Of a stretch of DNA of 64,000 nucleotides, positions 1 to 11,168 are shown piece after piece. The number at the start of each line of letters is the position of its first letter. The first letter of the stretch is position 1. The stretch covers positions 25,776,978-25,840,977 of the forward strand of contig OX459095.1 of assembly GCA_949775045.1 (NCBI GenBank). Direction: 5' to 3'. Source of the stretch: Metridium senile (lineage: Eukaryota > Cnidaria > Anthozoa > Actiniaria > Metridiidae). Under the pieces are notes generated by a model, which was not told where the DNA came from, ran no database searches, and saw only the letters and a program-made list of their open reading frames with translations. Made by a program: the position numbers and the translations under genes.

Positions 1-365
1 TTACCATTATTTTTCTTATTTGCAATGTGTATTGAAATAGATAGATATTAAATTAAATTTCTTTTTATAGCAGAAAGACTAGGGCATACTGGTATCTTTC
101 GAGGAAACATGCATCAGAGCTCAACTGTACTTAAAACTTCTAAAAGTTAGTTTAAGTCACAAATTTAAGTTAACAACTCCATAAAACCATAAAATGCTAG
201 TGACATTTTCGAATATTAATTATAGTAGTCAGCTTATAATTGTAAACCAATTGGGGAAGTAGTGAAGGTTTATAGGGTTCTGAGGAGAATATAGGGAGTT
301 AATTTGTAGGACTTAAGTATAGTAGCATCATCATCAGTATAAAATGAAATTTCTAAAAAACTTAC

Positions 366-3083
366 AGTCTTTTTGTTCTGTCTTGCGAAGAATAAAGTCA
401 ACTGCTTCCTCAATAGAGATAGAGTCAGAAACAGCTTGCTCTATCACTTCAATGGCAGTATTAGGGAACAATCCAATTATTTGGTCCTTCATGTAGCTAT
501 CATGATTCATAACTAAGCATTCTTGAGATGGATGGGAAGTCATCATCACTGGTAATGGCAGTAGATTCAAGTCTACTGGTACTTGGGTTGGACTGCAAGC
601 CACTGGTACTTGGGTTGGACTGCAAGCCACTGGTACTTGCCCTGGTACTTGGGTTGGACTGCAAGCCACTGGTACTTGCCCTGGTACTTGGGTTGGACTG
701 CAAGCCACTGGTAAGTGGGGTAGACTGCAAGCCAATGGTATGTGGGGTAGACTGCAAGCCACTGGTACTTGGGGTAGTCAGTGAAGGCCACTGGTACTGA
801 TAGTAGATTGTGCATCACTGCTGTTGAGGGTAAATTGCAATCCACTGTTACTGAGTCCAGATTGTAATCCTATGGCACTCTGTAGTCCTCTAGTTGATGT
901 TGAATGGCTTTTGGTGCTGGGTGTGGACAGGGAAGATCTAGATTGTCTACTGGCACTGCAACTGGATGCAGATACACTATCATTTGTGGATCTCAAGTTA
1001 GCTGACAAATCTTGCTGTGGCTCTTCATCATCATCACTGCTACTCAGTTCCTATATAAGGAAACAAGAAAAATATGAAATGGTTGCTTTTTGAGCTCTGT
1101 TTTCTGTTCATACTAAAGTTCATTATCAAAACAAAGATTTTTGTAAGATTTACTTGCATTATTAAATTAACATTACATGTAGTATGTGTCCTAAAATGTA
1201 CTCTACCTGTAATTCAGTACTAATACATCCATGAAGTCTCACATAGATTGCCCCAGTTGGGTATACTGTATTTACTCCAAGAGCATCAAATGGAACGTTG
1301 CCATCAGGTTTCCTAACCCGCTTATTACAGACACGAACAAAGGCAAAGTCATCCTTCAATATGTTTTTTAAATGATCTTTCTCAAGCATCAAATCCGATA
1401 TTTTCCTCCTTATTACAATCTCACTGTCATTGCCATTATATCGTATATTTCCGTCCACCAAAATCGTCAGATCATTCAATGGATATACTTCTGGCGTATG
1501 TTTTCCTTCATATCCATCTAATACAACCAGTGACCTGCTTTTGATGGCATTGGGGTCTTTCCTTTCTTACTGGTGCTATATGGCCTGTGACGACTTTGAA
1601 ATGGCAACCCATACTTGCCAACTTTACCACTGCTTGATGGACCACTTCTGTTAGAGGTTGCCATAGACTGAACAATGGATCGAGCCTCAGACACAACACT
1701 TGAAACAGAACTAGTTGCACTAATTGGTGGCTTTTGTTGCTGTCGTGGATAGCCAAATGTTGAATTTACAGCAGCTCTTGCAGTTTCTATATCAAAGTAT
1801 GAGAAATACACTTTAACATATGAAACAATTGAATAAATTTGTATCATCATAGTATAAGTAATGCAATAATACAAATACTAAATAAAACCACTAATAAATA
1901 ATATCTTAAGCCAAAATTTAAAAGTCTAAGGCTGTGCAATAACATTGTTATCATTATCATCATCATCATTATTTTCATCATTATTATTATTTTGTTTATC
2001 AGCTGAATGTTGTTAAGTTTGCCTATAATACAGTAGTGAGGATGTGTGTGTGATGGTTGTCTATAAATAGCCTGCATTCATCTGGTTTAAACATGCATGC
2101 TGGTTGTTTAATAAGGAAAGGAAGGCTCAATTCAATTCATTTTTTAATTTCAAAGTATTTTTTTTTGCAAGTTAAAATTAAAGAAACATAATTTGAATAA
2201 CCTTTACAAAATTAATAAATTATTAACATATAATAGTTTAAGTGAACTACAGCCAAGTTGACTGTCATAATTTTCATTTAGGATCAAAGAAAAAAGGGAA
2301 AAGGTGGGAAAGAGAATAGAAAAGAAAAGTAACTGAAAGACTTTAGTATTATAGCAATACTTAGCAATAGTAATATAGCAATATAATAGATTTTAATATA
2401 GATTAGATTTTAAATCAGGCCAGAGTCAAACCAATTTGTATTTTAAATTTTAATTATAATTTAAGCTAAATTAGCTTTAACGTTTACTAGTTCTAATGAA
2501 TGACTTTTTTGTGAAAAAATTTACCAGTGAAAATAATTAATAAATTATTAACATATAATAGTTTAAGTGAACTACAGCCAAGTTGACTGTCATAATTTTC
2601 ATTTAGGATCAAAGAAAAAAGGGAAAAGGTGGGAAAGAGATTTTAATTCAAAAACGAAATAACTTCAGTAAATTCTAAGCTATTAAAGTTAGCTTTTATC
2701 TGGTGACTCATTATGCCATTCTCAAGCAACATGAAGGTATCGGAGCAGATATTAACGTAATTCAATAGAAACGAAAGTCCAAAACAATGGAGCAGAAGCT
2801 AAACAATACTTCGAAATACCGAGAAACCTAAGAGGCCCGTCCTTTAATGAAAATCAACGAACTTACCTGCAGCATTAACGTGACATTTGCAGAGGCTTCT
2901 CAAAGTGGTTCTTTTCCCGAGAGTGGTCAGTCCTAGGTCTACGAGCTGCTCCTCGGATAGGTTCTTCACCATCCCTGGAGTAATTTCCTGTGTTTTGAAA
3001 TGTTCAATCACAGCACTATCCGCCCAATTGACTCCAACATCTCCTTCATGTCCGCCGCCATTTTTGAAACCATCGTTTTCCAT
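366..3083 (-). CDS. SAM- and CUE-domain protein, 5' part (G2E3/HECT ubiquitin-ligase-like), partial and damaged
   Basis: Three exons are seen. Exon 1 (2867-3083) starts at ATG 3083 and encodes a SAM-like domain; it ends in CTGCAG/GTAAGT. Exon 2 (1207-1786) follows TATAG and keeps frame; it is Ser/Thr-rich, then has a block with YNGNDSEIVIRRK and RKPDGNVPFDALG, and ends at TTACAG/GTAGAG. Exon 3 (366-1050) begins ELSSSDDDEEP, carries tandem repeats, and ends in a CUE-like helix bundle (IIGLFPNTAIEVIEQ...IEEAVDFIL) at a GTAAGT donor. Further exons lie off the left edge. In cnidarians and fish this order usually precedes a HECT-like domain (G2E3-like); that part is inference. Two defects are visible: exon 2 needs a one-base shift near 1565-1580 to join its halves, and exon 3 has an in-frame TGA at 778-780. 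It is either a decaying copy or a region with sequencing indels. Bases 1-365 are the following intron and show nothing else. Confidence 0.55.
575..780 (-). repeat. Coding tandem repeats of 27 and 39 bp in exon 3
   Basis: Units such as ACTTGGGTTGGACTGCAAGC recur about eight times with lengths of 27 and 39 bp, both multiples of three. In the frame used before the TGA they would read as QSNPSTSGL and QSNPSTRASTSGL. In the CUE frame they read as VACSPTQVP. The frame mismatch suggests an indel at the left or right edge of the array. Confidence 0.7.
2210..2640. repeat. 106-bp direct duplication in intron 1 of the SAM/CUE gene
   Basis: The block at 2210-2315, ending in GGGAAAAGGTGGGAAAGAGA, recurs almost base for base at 2535-2640. 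The 1787-2866 intron otherwise holds only AT-rich sequence with no supported gene. Confidence 0.8.
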
Positions 3084-3140
3084 GTGCTTGACAACTTGTA
3101 AATAAAGTTCTTACGCGTGCTCAGATTGGTTAAATATACG

Positions 3141-3345
3141 CACAGGTAGCCCAAGCTATGCATTTCCCCAGATGCTGGGGAACAACAGCCATAAATCACT
3201 CAATATTGAAGCAAATGGCCTGAAACTTTACAGGAATGCAAAGAAAAACACAACACACAGGAAGAGATGTTTATTTTTTATTGCATTTTATATATTTCGT
3301 TATATTGCTAAAAACCATACAAATGCATAGCTTGGGCTACCTGTG
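3141..3345. mobile_element. 205-bp MITE with perfect 25-bp terminal inverted repeats
   Basis: The left end CACAGGTAGCCCAAGCTATG (3141-3165) is the exact reverse complement of 3321-3345. Its interior, starting CCATAAATCACTCAATATTG, is about 90% like 13089-13175 inside the Helentron-like element. No clear target duplication is seen. It lies 57 bp upstream of the SAM/CUE gene start. Confidence 0.8.
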
Positions 3346-3402
3346 ATGTACGTAGTGGTATTCAAAGATCAATAGCCAATCGATAATAGCGCCCCTGTAC
3401 CG

Positions 3403-3560
3403 CCGCGAAAGTGATCCCCGCCGCAATATTGATCCCGCCGCAATAATGATTCCCAAGTCGCTGCAATATTGATCCCCGCCGCAATAATGATTCCCAAGTC
3501 GCCGCAATGATTCCCGCCGCAATAATGATTCCCAAGTCGCCACAATAATGATCCCCAAGG
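3403..3560. repeat. ~41-bp tandem array (CGCAATAATGATTCCCAAG type)
   Basis: Imperfect copies alternate GCCGCAATAATGATTCCCAA with GCCGCAATATTGATCCCC. The same family is found in the opposite orientation at 25995-26215. Because 41 is not a multiple of three the array reads open in several frames; those ORFs are not genes. Confidence 0.85.
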
Positions 3561-3689
3561 AAATTATAAACCTGGTAAACTAGGTCGACACAAGTTACTC
3601 TCACGTGACCAGCTCGATAAGCGTACGAGCTAGCGTACAGTCAGTTCGAGCTTTATACGAAATAATTAAACTGATCTATTAGGGTATTA

Positions 3690-4100
3690 CCCCGGGGGGG
3701 GTACTCCGCTAGGATTTGGGTAGGGGTGTTCCGCTGGGATCCTAAAACGGTGACCCTGTTTATGACAGAAAAAAAACAAATTCGTATACCCTGTTTATGA
3801 CAAGGGATAAAAATGGGACCCTGTTTATGACAGTTTAGGACCCTGTTTATGCCGCGAAAATGTGCTGAATTTCACGAAAGACGAAAGACCGCGCTGCTCA
3901 TCGTATTACCTATTTAATATACCTGAATATGACAAAAAAAACTAAGGAAATTGGGAAATGGGGTAAAAATATACCCTGTTCATGACAGAAAACTCAAAAA
4001 CCCATACCCTGTTTATGACAGAAAGCTCGAAAAACCATACCCTGTTCAGCGGATCATCCCCGTATAGTAAATATATGGGAGTACCCCCCCCCCCCGGGGG
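3690..4100. mobile_element. 411-bp MITE with CCCCGGGGGGGG termini
   Basis: Ends CCCCGGGGGGGGTACTCC and GGAGTACCCC...GGGGG are inverted. The pentamer TATTA flanks both sides (3685-3689 and 4101-4105) and is the likely target duplication. The interior repeats a TACCCTGTTTATGACAG motif several times. No coding capacity. Confidence 0.75.
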
Positions 4101-4469
4101 TATTACGGTGTTTACGTAAATCAACCACGACAAGCTTAGGCCAAGAGAAAAATTCTAAGCAGGAGTCCATAAATCCCTTTAAAAACGTATGTCTATGGTG
4201 TGAAGATTAAATCATTAATGCAAGTGATGACTAAATACTCCTGTCAACGGCATATGTTTTTCCTAAATATATAAACTTGAGCAAAGTATAATAACGTTTT
4301 ACAATGTGACTGATTTATCAGTTTAAATACATTCGTGAATCAGTTATTTAACTAGTTATGTATAGTTGTTATTTTTCAACAACACTGAACTTGATTACTT
4401 AAATATATACTTATTTACAATTCTTCGGTATGTAATTAACGAATCTGCGACTTTTTGTGCGTTACCAAT

Positions 4470-5140
4470 TCAATAGTATTATTTATTATGTATCTATAAG
4501 CAAGTAGAAATAATTCTGAGAGCAGATTTACGGGCGAGACACCTAGTAACTTCTACTACTCTGCTTTCGGGCACGTCACCTTAAAAGCAGTCAGAATTTG
4601 AAATAGATAGAAAGAAAAGAAGCCTTCAATAGAATTATTTATTATGTATTTATAAGCAAGTAGAAATAATTCTGAGAGCAGATTTACGGGCGAGACACCT
4701 AGTAACTTCTACTACTCTGCTTTCGGGCGCGTCACCTTAAAAGCAGTCAGAATTTGAAATAGATAGAAAGAAAAGAAGCCTTCAATAGAATTATTTATTA
4801 TGTATTTATAAGCAAGTAGAAATAATTCTGAGAGCAGATTTACGGGCGAGACACCTAGTAACTTCTACTACTCTGCTTTCGGGCGCGTCACCTTAAAAGC
4901 AGTCAGAATTTGAAATAGATAGAAAGAAAAGAAGCCTTCAATAGAATTATTTATTATGTATTTATAAGCAAGTAGAAATAATTCTGAGAGCAGATTTACG
5001 GGCGAGACACCTAGTAACTTCTACTGCTCTGCTTTCGGGCGCGTCACCTTAAAAGCAGTCAGAATTTGAAATAGATAGAAAGAAAAGAAGCCTTCAATAG
5101 TAATATATTTATTATATATGTATTTATAAGCAAGTAGATA
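4470..5140. repeat. 156-bp satellite-like tandem repeat, about four copies
   Basis: Anchor positions at 4490, 4646, 4802 and 4958 give a constant period of 156 bp. A fifth, diverged partial copy ends near 5140. Each unit contains GAGCAGATTTACGGGCGAGA and CTGCTTTCGGGCGCGTCACC. Copies differ at only a few positions. No function is assigned. Confidence 0.9.
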
Positions 5141-6041
5141 TATGTTATTTAGTAGTAATATTATTATTAGTAGTCAGTGCAGATATACAAAAATTAAGAT
5201 TGTATTTCTTCGATCTTGCAAAACATACACCGCTTGAACACATAATAGTAATATTCTTTCAATATTTTCTGCATTGATAAAGCTTATTAATAGATTTTTA
5301 ACTGACTAACTTACCCGGTCACTCCGGCGACCAAGGTCGGAAAGGTATAATAAAGTTTACCTGCTTCATCTGGCGCTTTTGCTTTTATCTTGAAGTATAT
5401 TTATTTAGTACTGGACCGACGATTCCAAAGACCGTGGAAACGTACACCATAGCCTTGTTTATTTCTCCACCGGCATTAAATGGCGCCATTTTCTAAATCA
5501 GGTTATAAGCTCGACAAGGGAACATGTACGATTTCGCTAGTAAACCGTTCTCGGAAAGTCGAATTAACGCATTTCGTCTTTGGCCAGCCACATAACTTAA
5601 CTGTTAACGCGAACCAACGTTTTTCAGAGCTGAGACAACTAGAAAGAACTCTTAGCTTCGTAACATTGTGTACTTAATAGCTCAGGATGAACTATTTAGT
5701 GACCTTTGAATAACGCGCGGGATACCGTCGATATTAATACTAAACTTTGACTATATGATAGCAGTTGACAGGACGTTAAACATGACCGATGTTTTTTTAT
5801 AAATGGAAACCAGCGAGAAAACTAGTATAGTCTAAGTCAGTGTTTGATATATACGATAGGTAATATAATGAAATTTGTAACACCGTAAAATATTACTAAA
5901 AAATTCTGAGCAGGGTGAGCTGCAAACATAAGTGTTGAAGTACAACAACCACAAAGTAGTGTTAGGTTACAGCTCACCCCGAGAAGCTTGACGCCTTCAA
6001 AGCGACAAAATTCATTTTATTCCTGGCTTAAGCTTGTCGTG
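5141..6041. other. Intergenic stretch without a supported gene
   Basis: A 65-codon open frame at 5480-5677 shows no recognised domain and no splice context. A short hairpin lies at about 5912-5980 (GGGTGAGCTG / CAGCTCACCC). The 5820-5890 segment resembles the dispersed repeat at 32525-32700. Confidence 0.6.
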
Positions 6042-6042
6042 C

Positions 6043-6114
6043 ACTCCAATAATGGTAATTAACCATTAACTAATGTATTAGTGTGATAATAAGTTTGAAA
6101 AATGTGAGTTTTTG
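6043..6114. repeat. Left copy of a direct repeat flanking the large foldback
   Basis: ACTCCAATAATG...AAGTTTGAAAAATGTGAGTT recurs in the same orientation at 24965-25043, about 130 bp and 50 bp outside the two foldback ends respectively. Being direct rather than inverted, it is not part of the arms. Confidence 0.7.
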
Positions 6115-6255
6115 CCGAGATTATTGCCGACAAACAATCAGTTTTGAAAGCGCTTTACAACATCGGTTGTAATAAACCCGTCGGGCCGAAACACAACTGA
6201 CAACACTTCGATTCAAATCACGTAATAAAACCACTTAAGAAAGCAGTGCTATAGA

Positions 6256-6814
6256 TGGGTTTCATGTCACGCAATCAAATTTCTAACTTCAAAACTATGA
6301 ACTCTACAATGTTGTGCTTTTGATATCGTTTATAGCTCCTCCAATTAAGTCTTAACAACAAATTTTATAAAAATTCGTCATTTTGATCCAGAGATATCGG
6401 AAAAGCGATCTGCGTCACGCAATATCAGTCTCGTATTTTGAAGAGTCGATATTTCGTCAAATTTTAGTGTTTTCACATTCTAATACAAGCCCACATGATG
6501 ATTAAATAAAAATCTAAGCAAATCAATCACATTTTGGTTATCATTCTAGATATTTGCGAGCTTTCGCGGGACTCGATAATTTGGAGGCCATATTGGTGTA
6601 CCTCGGAGGTACACCAACATGGCGGCGCCATACATTTTACTGTAAACAAGGCACAAATTGAATCGCGTATATTGTTGGCGGAAACTGTCGGATCGCAATG
6701 AAACTTGGCAATTTAACAGGGTTTGTAGTTCTCTTTCAGATAAACATAATGTCATTTTACTAAAGTGCATAGTTTTGAAATTGGAAAGCTCATGACGTCA
6801 CATGAAATCGATCC
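6256..6814. mobile_element. 559-bp insertion in the left foldback arm
   Basis: The right arm reads GCAGTGCTATAGACGTC without interruption. In the left arm ATAGA occurs twice (6251-6255 and 6815-6819) around this segment, so it is an insertion with a likely 5-bp duplication. Ends TTTCATGTCACGC and GACGTCACATGAAA are roughly inverted. A near-perfect 40-bp palindrome at about 6576-6617 is built on GGTGTACCTCGGAGGTACACC, a motif followed by ACATGGCGGC. No gene. Confidence 0.7.
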
Positions 6815-9800
6815 ATAGACGTCGATTATCATGATCATATGATAAAAAATGACGTAAAACACGTCGTGTTTCATCATGAGCCCGCAGACAAAGTTGGCGG
6901 CAATAAACAGTAAAATATGTGCAAGATCATAATTTTACCTCTCAAGATTCAAAGTGGCTAATAATCTCACCAAAACTTCAGGATAGAACGCAATCCGTTC
7001 GAAGGACAAAGTTATGACTTGAGTTTTTAAAGAAATTATTCGAGAGAATTTCTGAGTGCACAAACAAATGGATTTATCAGTCGGCAAGTACTGCATTTAG
7101 TCACAAAGTTCTGCAAGACTAGAGATCCAGTTGGCGTTTTACTTCGTGTAGATCGATGCATGCTCGAGGTTTGAACTTTTTTAGGAGCTGCGAAGAGATT
7201 TCAGCTATTTGGGCCAGATAATGGGTTCTGATGTTGAACATCACGAAGCTACCATCGATCCACTGACTGGTATGTCGAGTCATTCAAAATGAACTTGAGC
7301 GCTCTGCCGCTAGCTGGACCGTTGTATTTAATAGACATTAATCTTTTATTTATAGTACCTTAATTATCTTGATTTAGAGCGACAAAACAAAGCACAAAGT
7401 GTCTTTCCATCTTATGGGACCGTATTTTAATATATATTGTAAACTTTGTTGTACAATCATCTAATTATCATACTATGCTAGCTGTTTCAAGAAAAACTAA
7501 GCTTAGTCAATCTTCAATTTCTTATATGGGACCGTTAATATGGAACAAATAAAAAAAATTACAAGTCAATTGCAAAACTATTAATAGATTCAAAAAAATA
7601 ATTAAAGAAGAACAATTATTAAAATATATCAATGAGAATTAAAATATATTTGAAATTATGTAACTCGATTCATTTTAAGTGAAATAGAACATATTTGTTA
7701 CAATTCATAAATCTTATTACAAATCATAGAGTACAATAATCAATTTACTTATGATTATATCAATCGATAATTTGAATATTTTATCTACAATTTGTATTTT
7801 AAATCAATGTAGTTTTATATCAGGGGTCTATACTCTATAAGCATATGCTTTTTCTAGACTACTATTCTTAATCATTTTTACATTTACCAAATTATTGTAA
7901 TTTTAGAAATATTATTTGTAACAATGACTGAGAATGAATAAAAAAAAGCATTAAAATGTATTTCGCTCTACTAGTCCATGCAGATTTATTAGAAGGGATA
8001 GAACCGCATTAAGGGACATTCACTAGAGTAGAACTGTAATTTAGAAAGCCAAGTTTATATAGGGAGGAAAACTGCAACAAAAATGCTAATTTATATGGGT
8101 AATAAAGAGGAGACTGTAATAGTGGGCATATGTACATGATTTATTTGTCTGGGATTGAAATTGAGCCATTTGTGTATCTAGAGGAGAGCAGATAATATTG
8201 AAAATTGAAATAAAACAAAAAGGCACTTAAAAAAAAAAAAAAATGGAAAGAATAATCATAACAACAGTAATATAACAGTAATAGCATTTTACAATGTCTC
8301 AAAGAGGGCAGTGTATTTATTTAAATTCTATATCAATGGATGTATTAAGAGGCTGTCGGCCTAAGAGCGGATAAGGCAAAAATCGGACCATCGCCGATTT
8401 CCATGATTTTTTCAGTGAACAACAACTATCATATGCCATCAACAAATATCACTTTGATTTGGATGAATTCGATTGTTTTGGTACTTTACGAGACGGTTTT
8501 CGGCGACCCCTCGAAACTCGCTAATTGAGCGTTATTAACGCGGAAATAAAGCAGTACGTATAGGTGTTCACCGAAATTTTATTATTCAGTGAAATAAACT
8601 GAAATTTGTACACAAGCAAGTATCACCCTTTGGCTGTATTCTAAACGTTAAATGGCTGAGTTGTGTTAAATTTCGACTGAGATATGATTTTTTAAAAATG
8701 TATACCAAATTGTCAAAATACGCTTAGCGGTAAAATGCCTTCAGGTAAAAGCGATTTTCTCGAAAGTGGGACCTAACTTTAAGATAATTCTGTTATATTT
8801 CAAAAGTACTAGGACCAGTCAACAAACTTATAAAATAAAATTTGTGGGCACTCTTAATAAACTAGCCGAACGATGACTTCAAAGTTCACTCAATTTTGCT
8901 AAATTCAGGAAAATCCATAATAAATCTTATTTGTCGGTGTGACGGTTTAAGGCCAAATTTTGAGCCACATATCTTTGAATGAGCATAAAAAGTCCCTCAA
9001 AAGTAGTTTTGATAGTTAAGTAAGCATTTAGGACATTTTTAGGTTTTTAGAATGATTTTAGAGGCCGTAATCTACTGATCAATTTCATGTCTGCAATATG
9101 CAAATTAGATACAAATGTTTACATCAAAGATCACGCGATCTTAAGATTAAAACTTATTTTATTCAAATCATTAAACTATTAAAATATTATACAATATTAT
9201 AAAAAGTTTCATCGATGCTTTTTTCAGATATCTTAACAATTTTGCTCACACTTTCTAATAGTGATAGAGTGTATATCATCCATTAGTCGATGCATGTACA
9301 AGTTACGTAGCTTTACGTTCACCGTTCACAGTCTTGATTTTTTTTTCTTGATCAAAAGAACTTGAGTGTTTTCTTTTTAACAGCAGAGAAAAATATTCAA
9401 GACAGATTTGTTATTTAAAAGGTTTTCAGGCTTTTAGTATTGTTTGCTTCGCTTTATTTAATAGTTAATGGCACTTGTTTGTTTCAATTACACGTAATTG
9501 GCGCCAACTAGCGCCAGACTGGCTGTTGTTGTGTTGTAAGTCAGACGTCCCGTTCAATACTTTTACCAATGGCTTTTTCGAATTCTCCGCCCAGTTGTTC
9601 TTTCCACGAAACTTTAAAGACCGAATGTGGTTCAAGTAGAAGGAGTAGCACACATATGTTGATATCTGACTGCGAAAAAATATAAGACGCGGGTGGAAAA
9701 ATATAAAAAAGAAACCAAAAAAAAAGAAGAATAAAACACCAGTTAGGGAGAACAAAAATAGACTGACAAAATCTTGTTCCAAGCCACACCCAACAACTCC

Positions 9801-9879
9801 AGGATTCTTGATTAAAGAAACATAATATAAAAGTATATATTAAAGTAAAACAAGGCAGAAACGAAAAAAAATTAAGATA

Positions 9880-10060
9880 TGTGAAACAAAGAAAGAGAGA
9901 GAGAAAGATAGAAAAACATAAAGAGAGATAGAAAGAAAGAGAGATAGAAAGACAGAAAGAGAGACAGAAAGAGAGATACAAAGACAGAAAGAGAGATAGA
10001 AAGAGAGAAAGAGAGAAAGAAAGAAAGAAAGAAATAACAAAAAGAATGGGAATAAAAAGA
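9880..10060. repeat. GA-rich simple repeat (AGAAAGAGAG type)
   Basis: About 180 bp are almost purely purine on the plus strand, with GAAAGAGAGA and GATAGAAAGA motifs. It lies inside the TTAA element and explains Ser/Leu/Phe-rich minus-strand frames. Confidence 0.9.
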
Positions 10061-10573
10061 TGGAACGAGGATAAAGAAGGAAATAAATAAAAAAGAGATC
10101 AGTGAAAGGAAAAAAGATAGCAGAAAGGAAGAAAAGACAGGCGGGTGGAAATAATCAAGTCAGTTATTGTCAAAAGGATGAACGTCATACTCAAATTTCC
10201 CACTTATACGAAAAGGACTCTATACTCAAAGTACATAACATCATTGAGTGCAAACAATATGTTCGTGAAATATTAGTAATACTAAATTTTATTGTATAGA
10301 TAAAAATATTTTTTTATCGGAAACTAAGACACTTGTATTTTCCATGTTTTCACTAGTGAAATGGAAAATTTATGTACCAAATGTCCCGGTGTACCCACAC
10401 GCCCTAAAAAATTTCCTGTCAGTTTCTTGTCGCTTTATCCTGCAATAAAAGGCGGCTCCTCGAATTTAGAGGTAAAACACAAAAGAATTTAGAGGTAAAA
10501 AACAAAAGAATATTACTATTTTTGAATTGAAATGAAATTGAAATTAAACTGAAGCTTATATGTTTCTATTTTA

Positions 10574-10837
10574 GGCTGCGTTTATTATGTATGGCAGAGG
10601 GGGAGGCAGGTGAAATTTCTAAATGCAAACAAATCAAAAAAAATTCCAACCTCCCTCACAATTCTCAAAAAAATTAACAATACCCTCTCTCAAGAATAAA
10701 AATTTATCCATGCACTCCCTCCTTGTTATCCCCCTACTTTTCTGACATCCCCCTTTCTTGTAATTTTTTTCCAGATCCCCCTAAATTTCACCTCAGCCCC
10801 CCCCCCCTCCCCTCTGCCATACGTAATGAACGCAGCC
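10574..10837. mobile_element. 264-bp MITE, PIF/Harbinger-like, nested in the TTAA element
   Basis: GGCTGCGTTTATTATGTATG is inverted at the right end (CATACGTAATGAACGCAGCC). TTA flanks both sides, matching the 3-bp TWA target of PIF/Harbinger elements. The class is inferred from this only. Confidence 0.7.
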
Positions 10838-10842
10838 TTAGT

Positions 10843-11022
10843 TTGCCTCAGTTTGTCCATACAATCAAAAAGCCTTGGTTTGTCTCAGTTTGTCCATGCA
10901 ATCAAAGAGCCTTGGTTTGCCTCAGTTTGTCCATATACAATCAAAATGCCTTGGTTTGCCTCTGTTTGTCCATACAATCAAAAAGCCTTGGTTTGCCTCA
11001 GTTTGTCCATACAATCAAAAAG
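10843..11022. repeat. ~37-bp tandem repeat, five copies
   Basis: Units of the form TTGGTTTGCCTCAGTTTGTC followed by CATACAATCAAAAAGCC. Overlapping open frames (73 and 120 codons) are products of the repeat. Confidence 0.85.
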
Positions 11023-11168
11023 AATATCACACGGTGGCTTGAATTAAGATACACATTTAATTTTATTGTGTTAAAAACAACATAGTACTCGCTTGCTGTG
11101 CTCGCTCGTAAAATAATATTTTTACCACTCGAAAATAAAATTCATATCTTAGCGCCACCGTGTAATAT
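11023..11168. mobile_element. ~145-bp foldback MITE (ACACGGTGGC ends)
   Basis: ATCACACGGTGGCTTGAATT at the left is inverted as AATTCATATCTTAGCGCCAC at the right. A related foldback lies at 62867-63007. Confidence 0.65.

Noticed and set aside
5480..5677. 65-codon plus-strand frame MAPFSKSGYKLDKG
   Set aside because: Short, no recognised domain, no conserved splice sites.
9465..10040. Three overlapping minus-strand frames (Phe/Leu/Ser-rich)
   Set aside because: Translations of the GA-rich tract inside the TTAA element.
10723..11085. 120- and 73-codon plus-strand frames
   Set aside because: They run through a MITE end and a 37-bp tandem array and show no independent signal.
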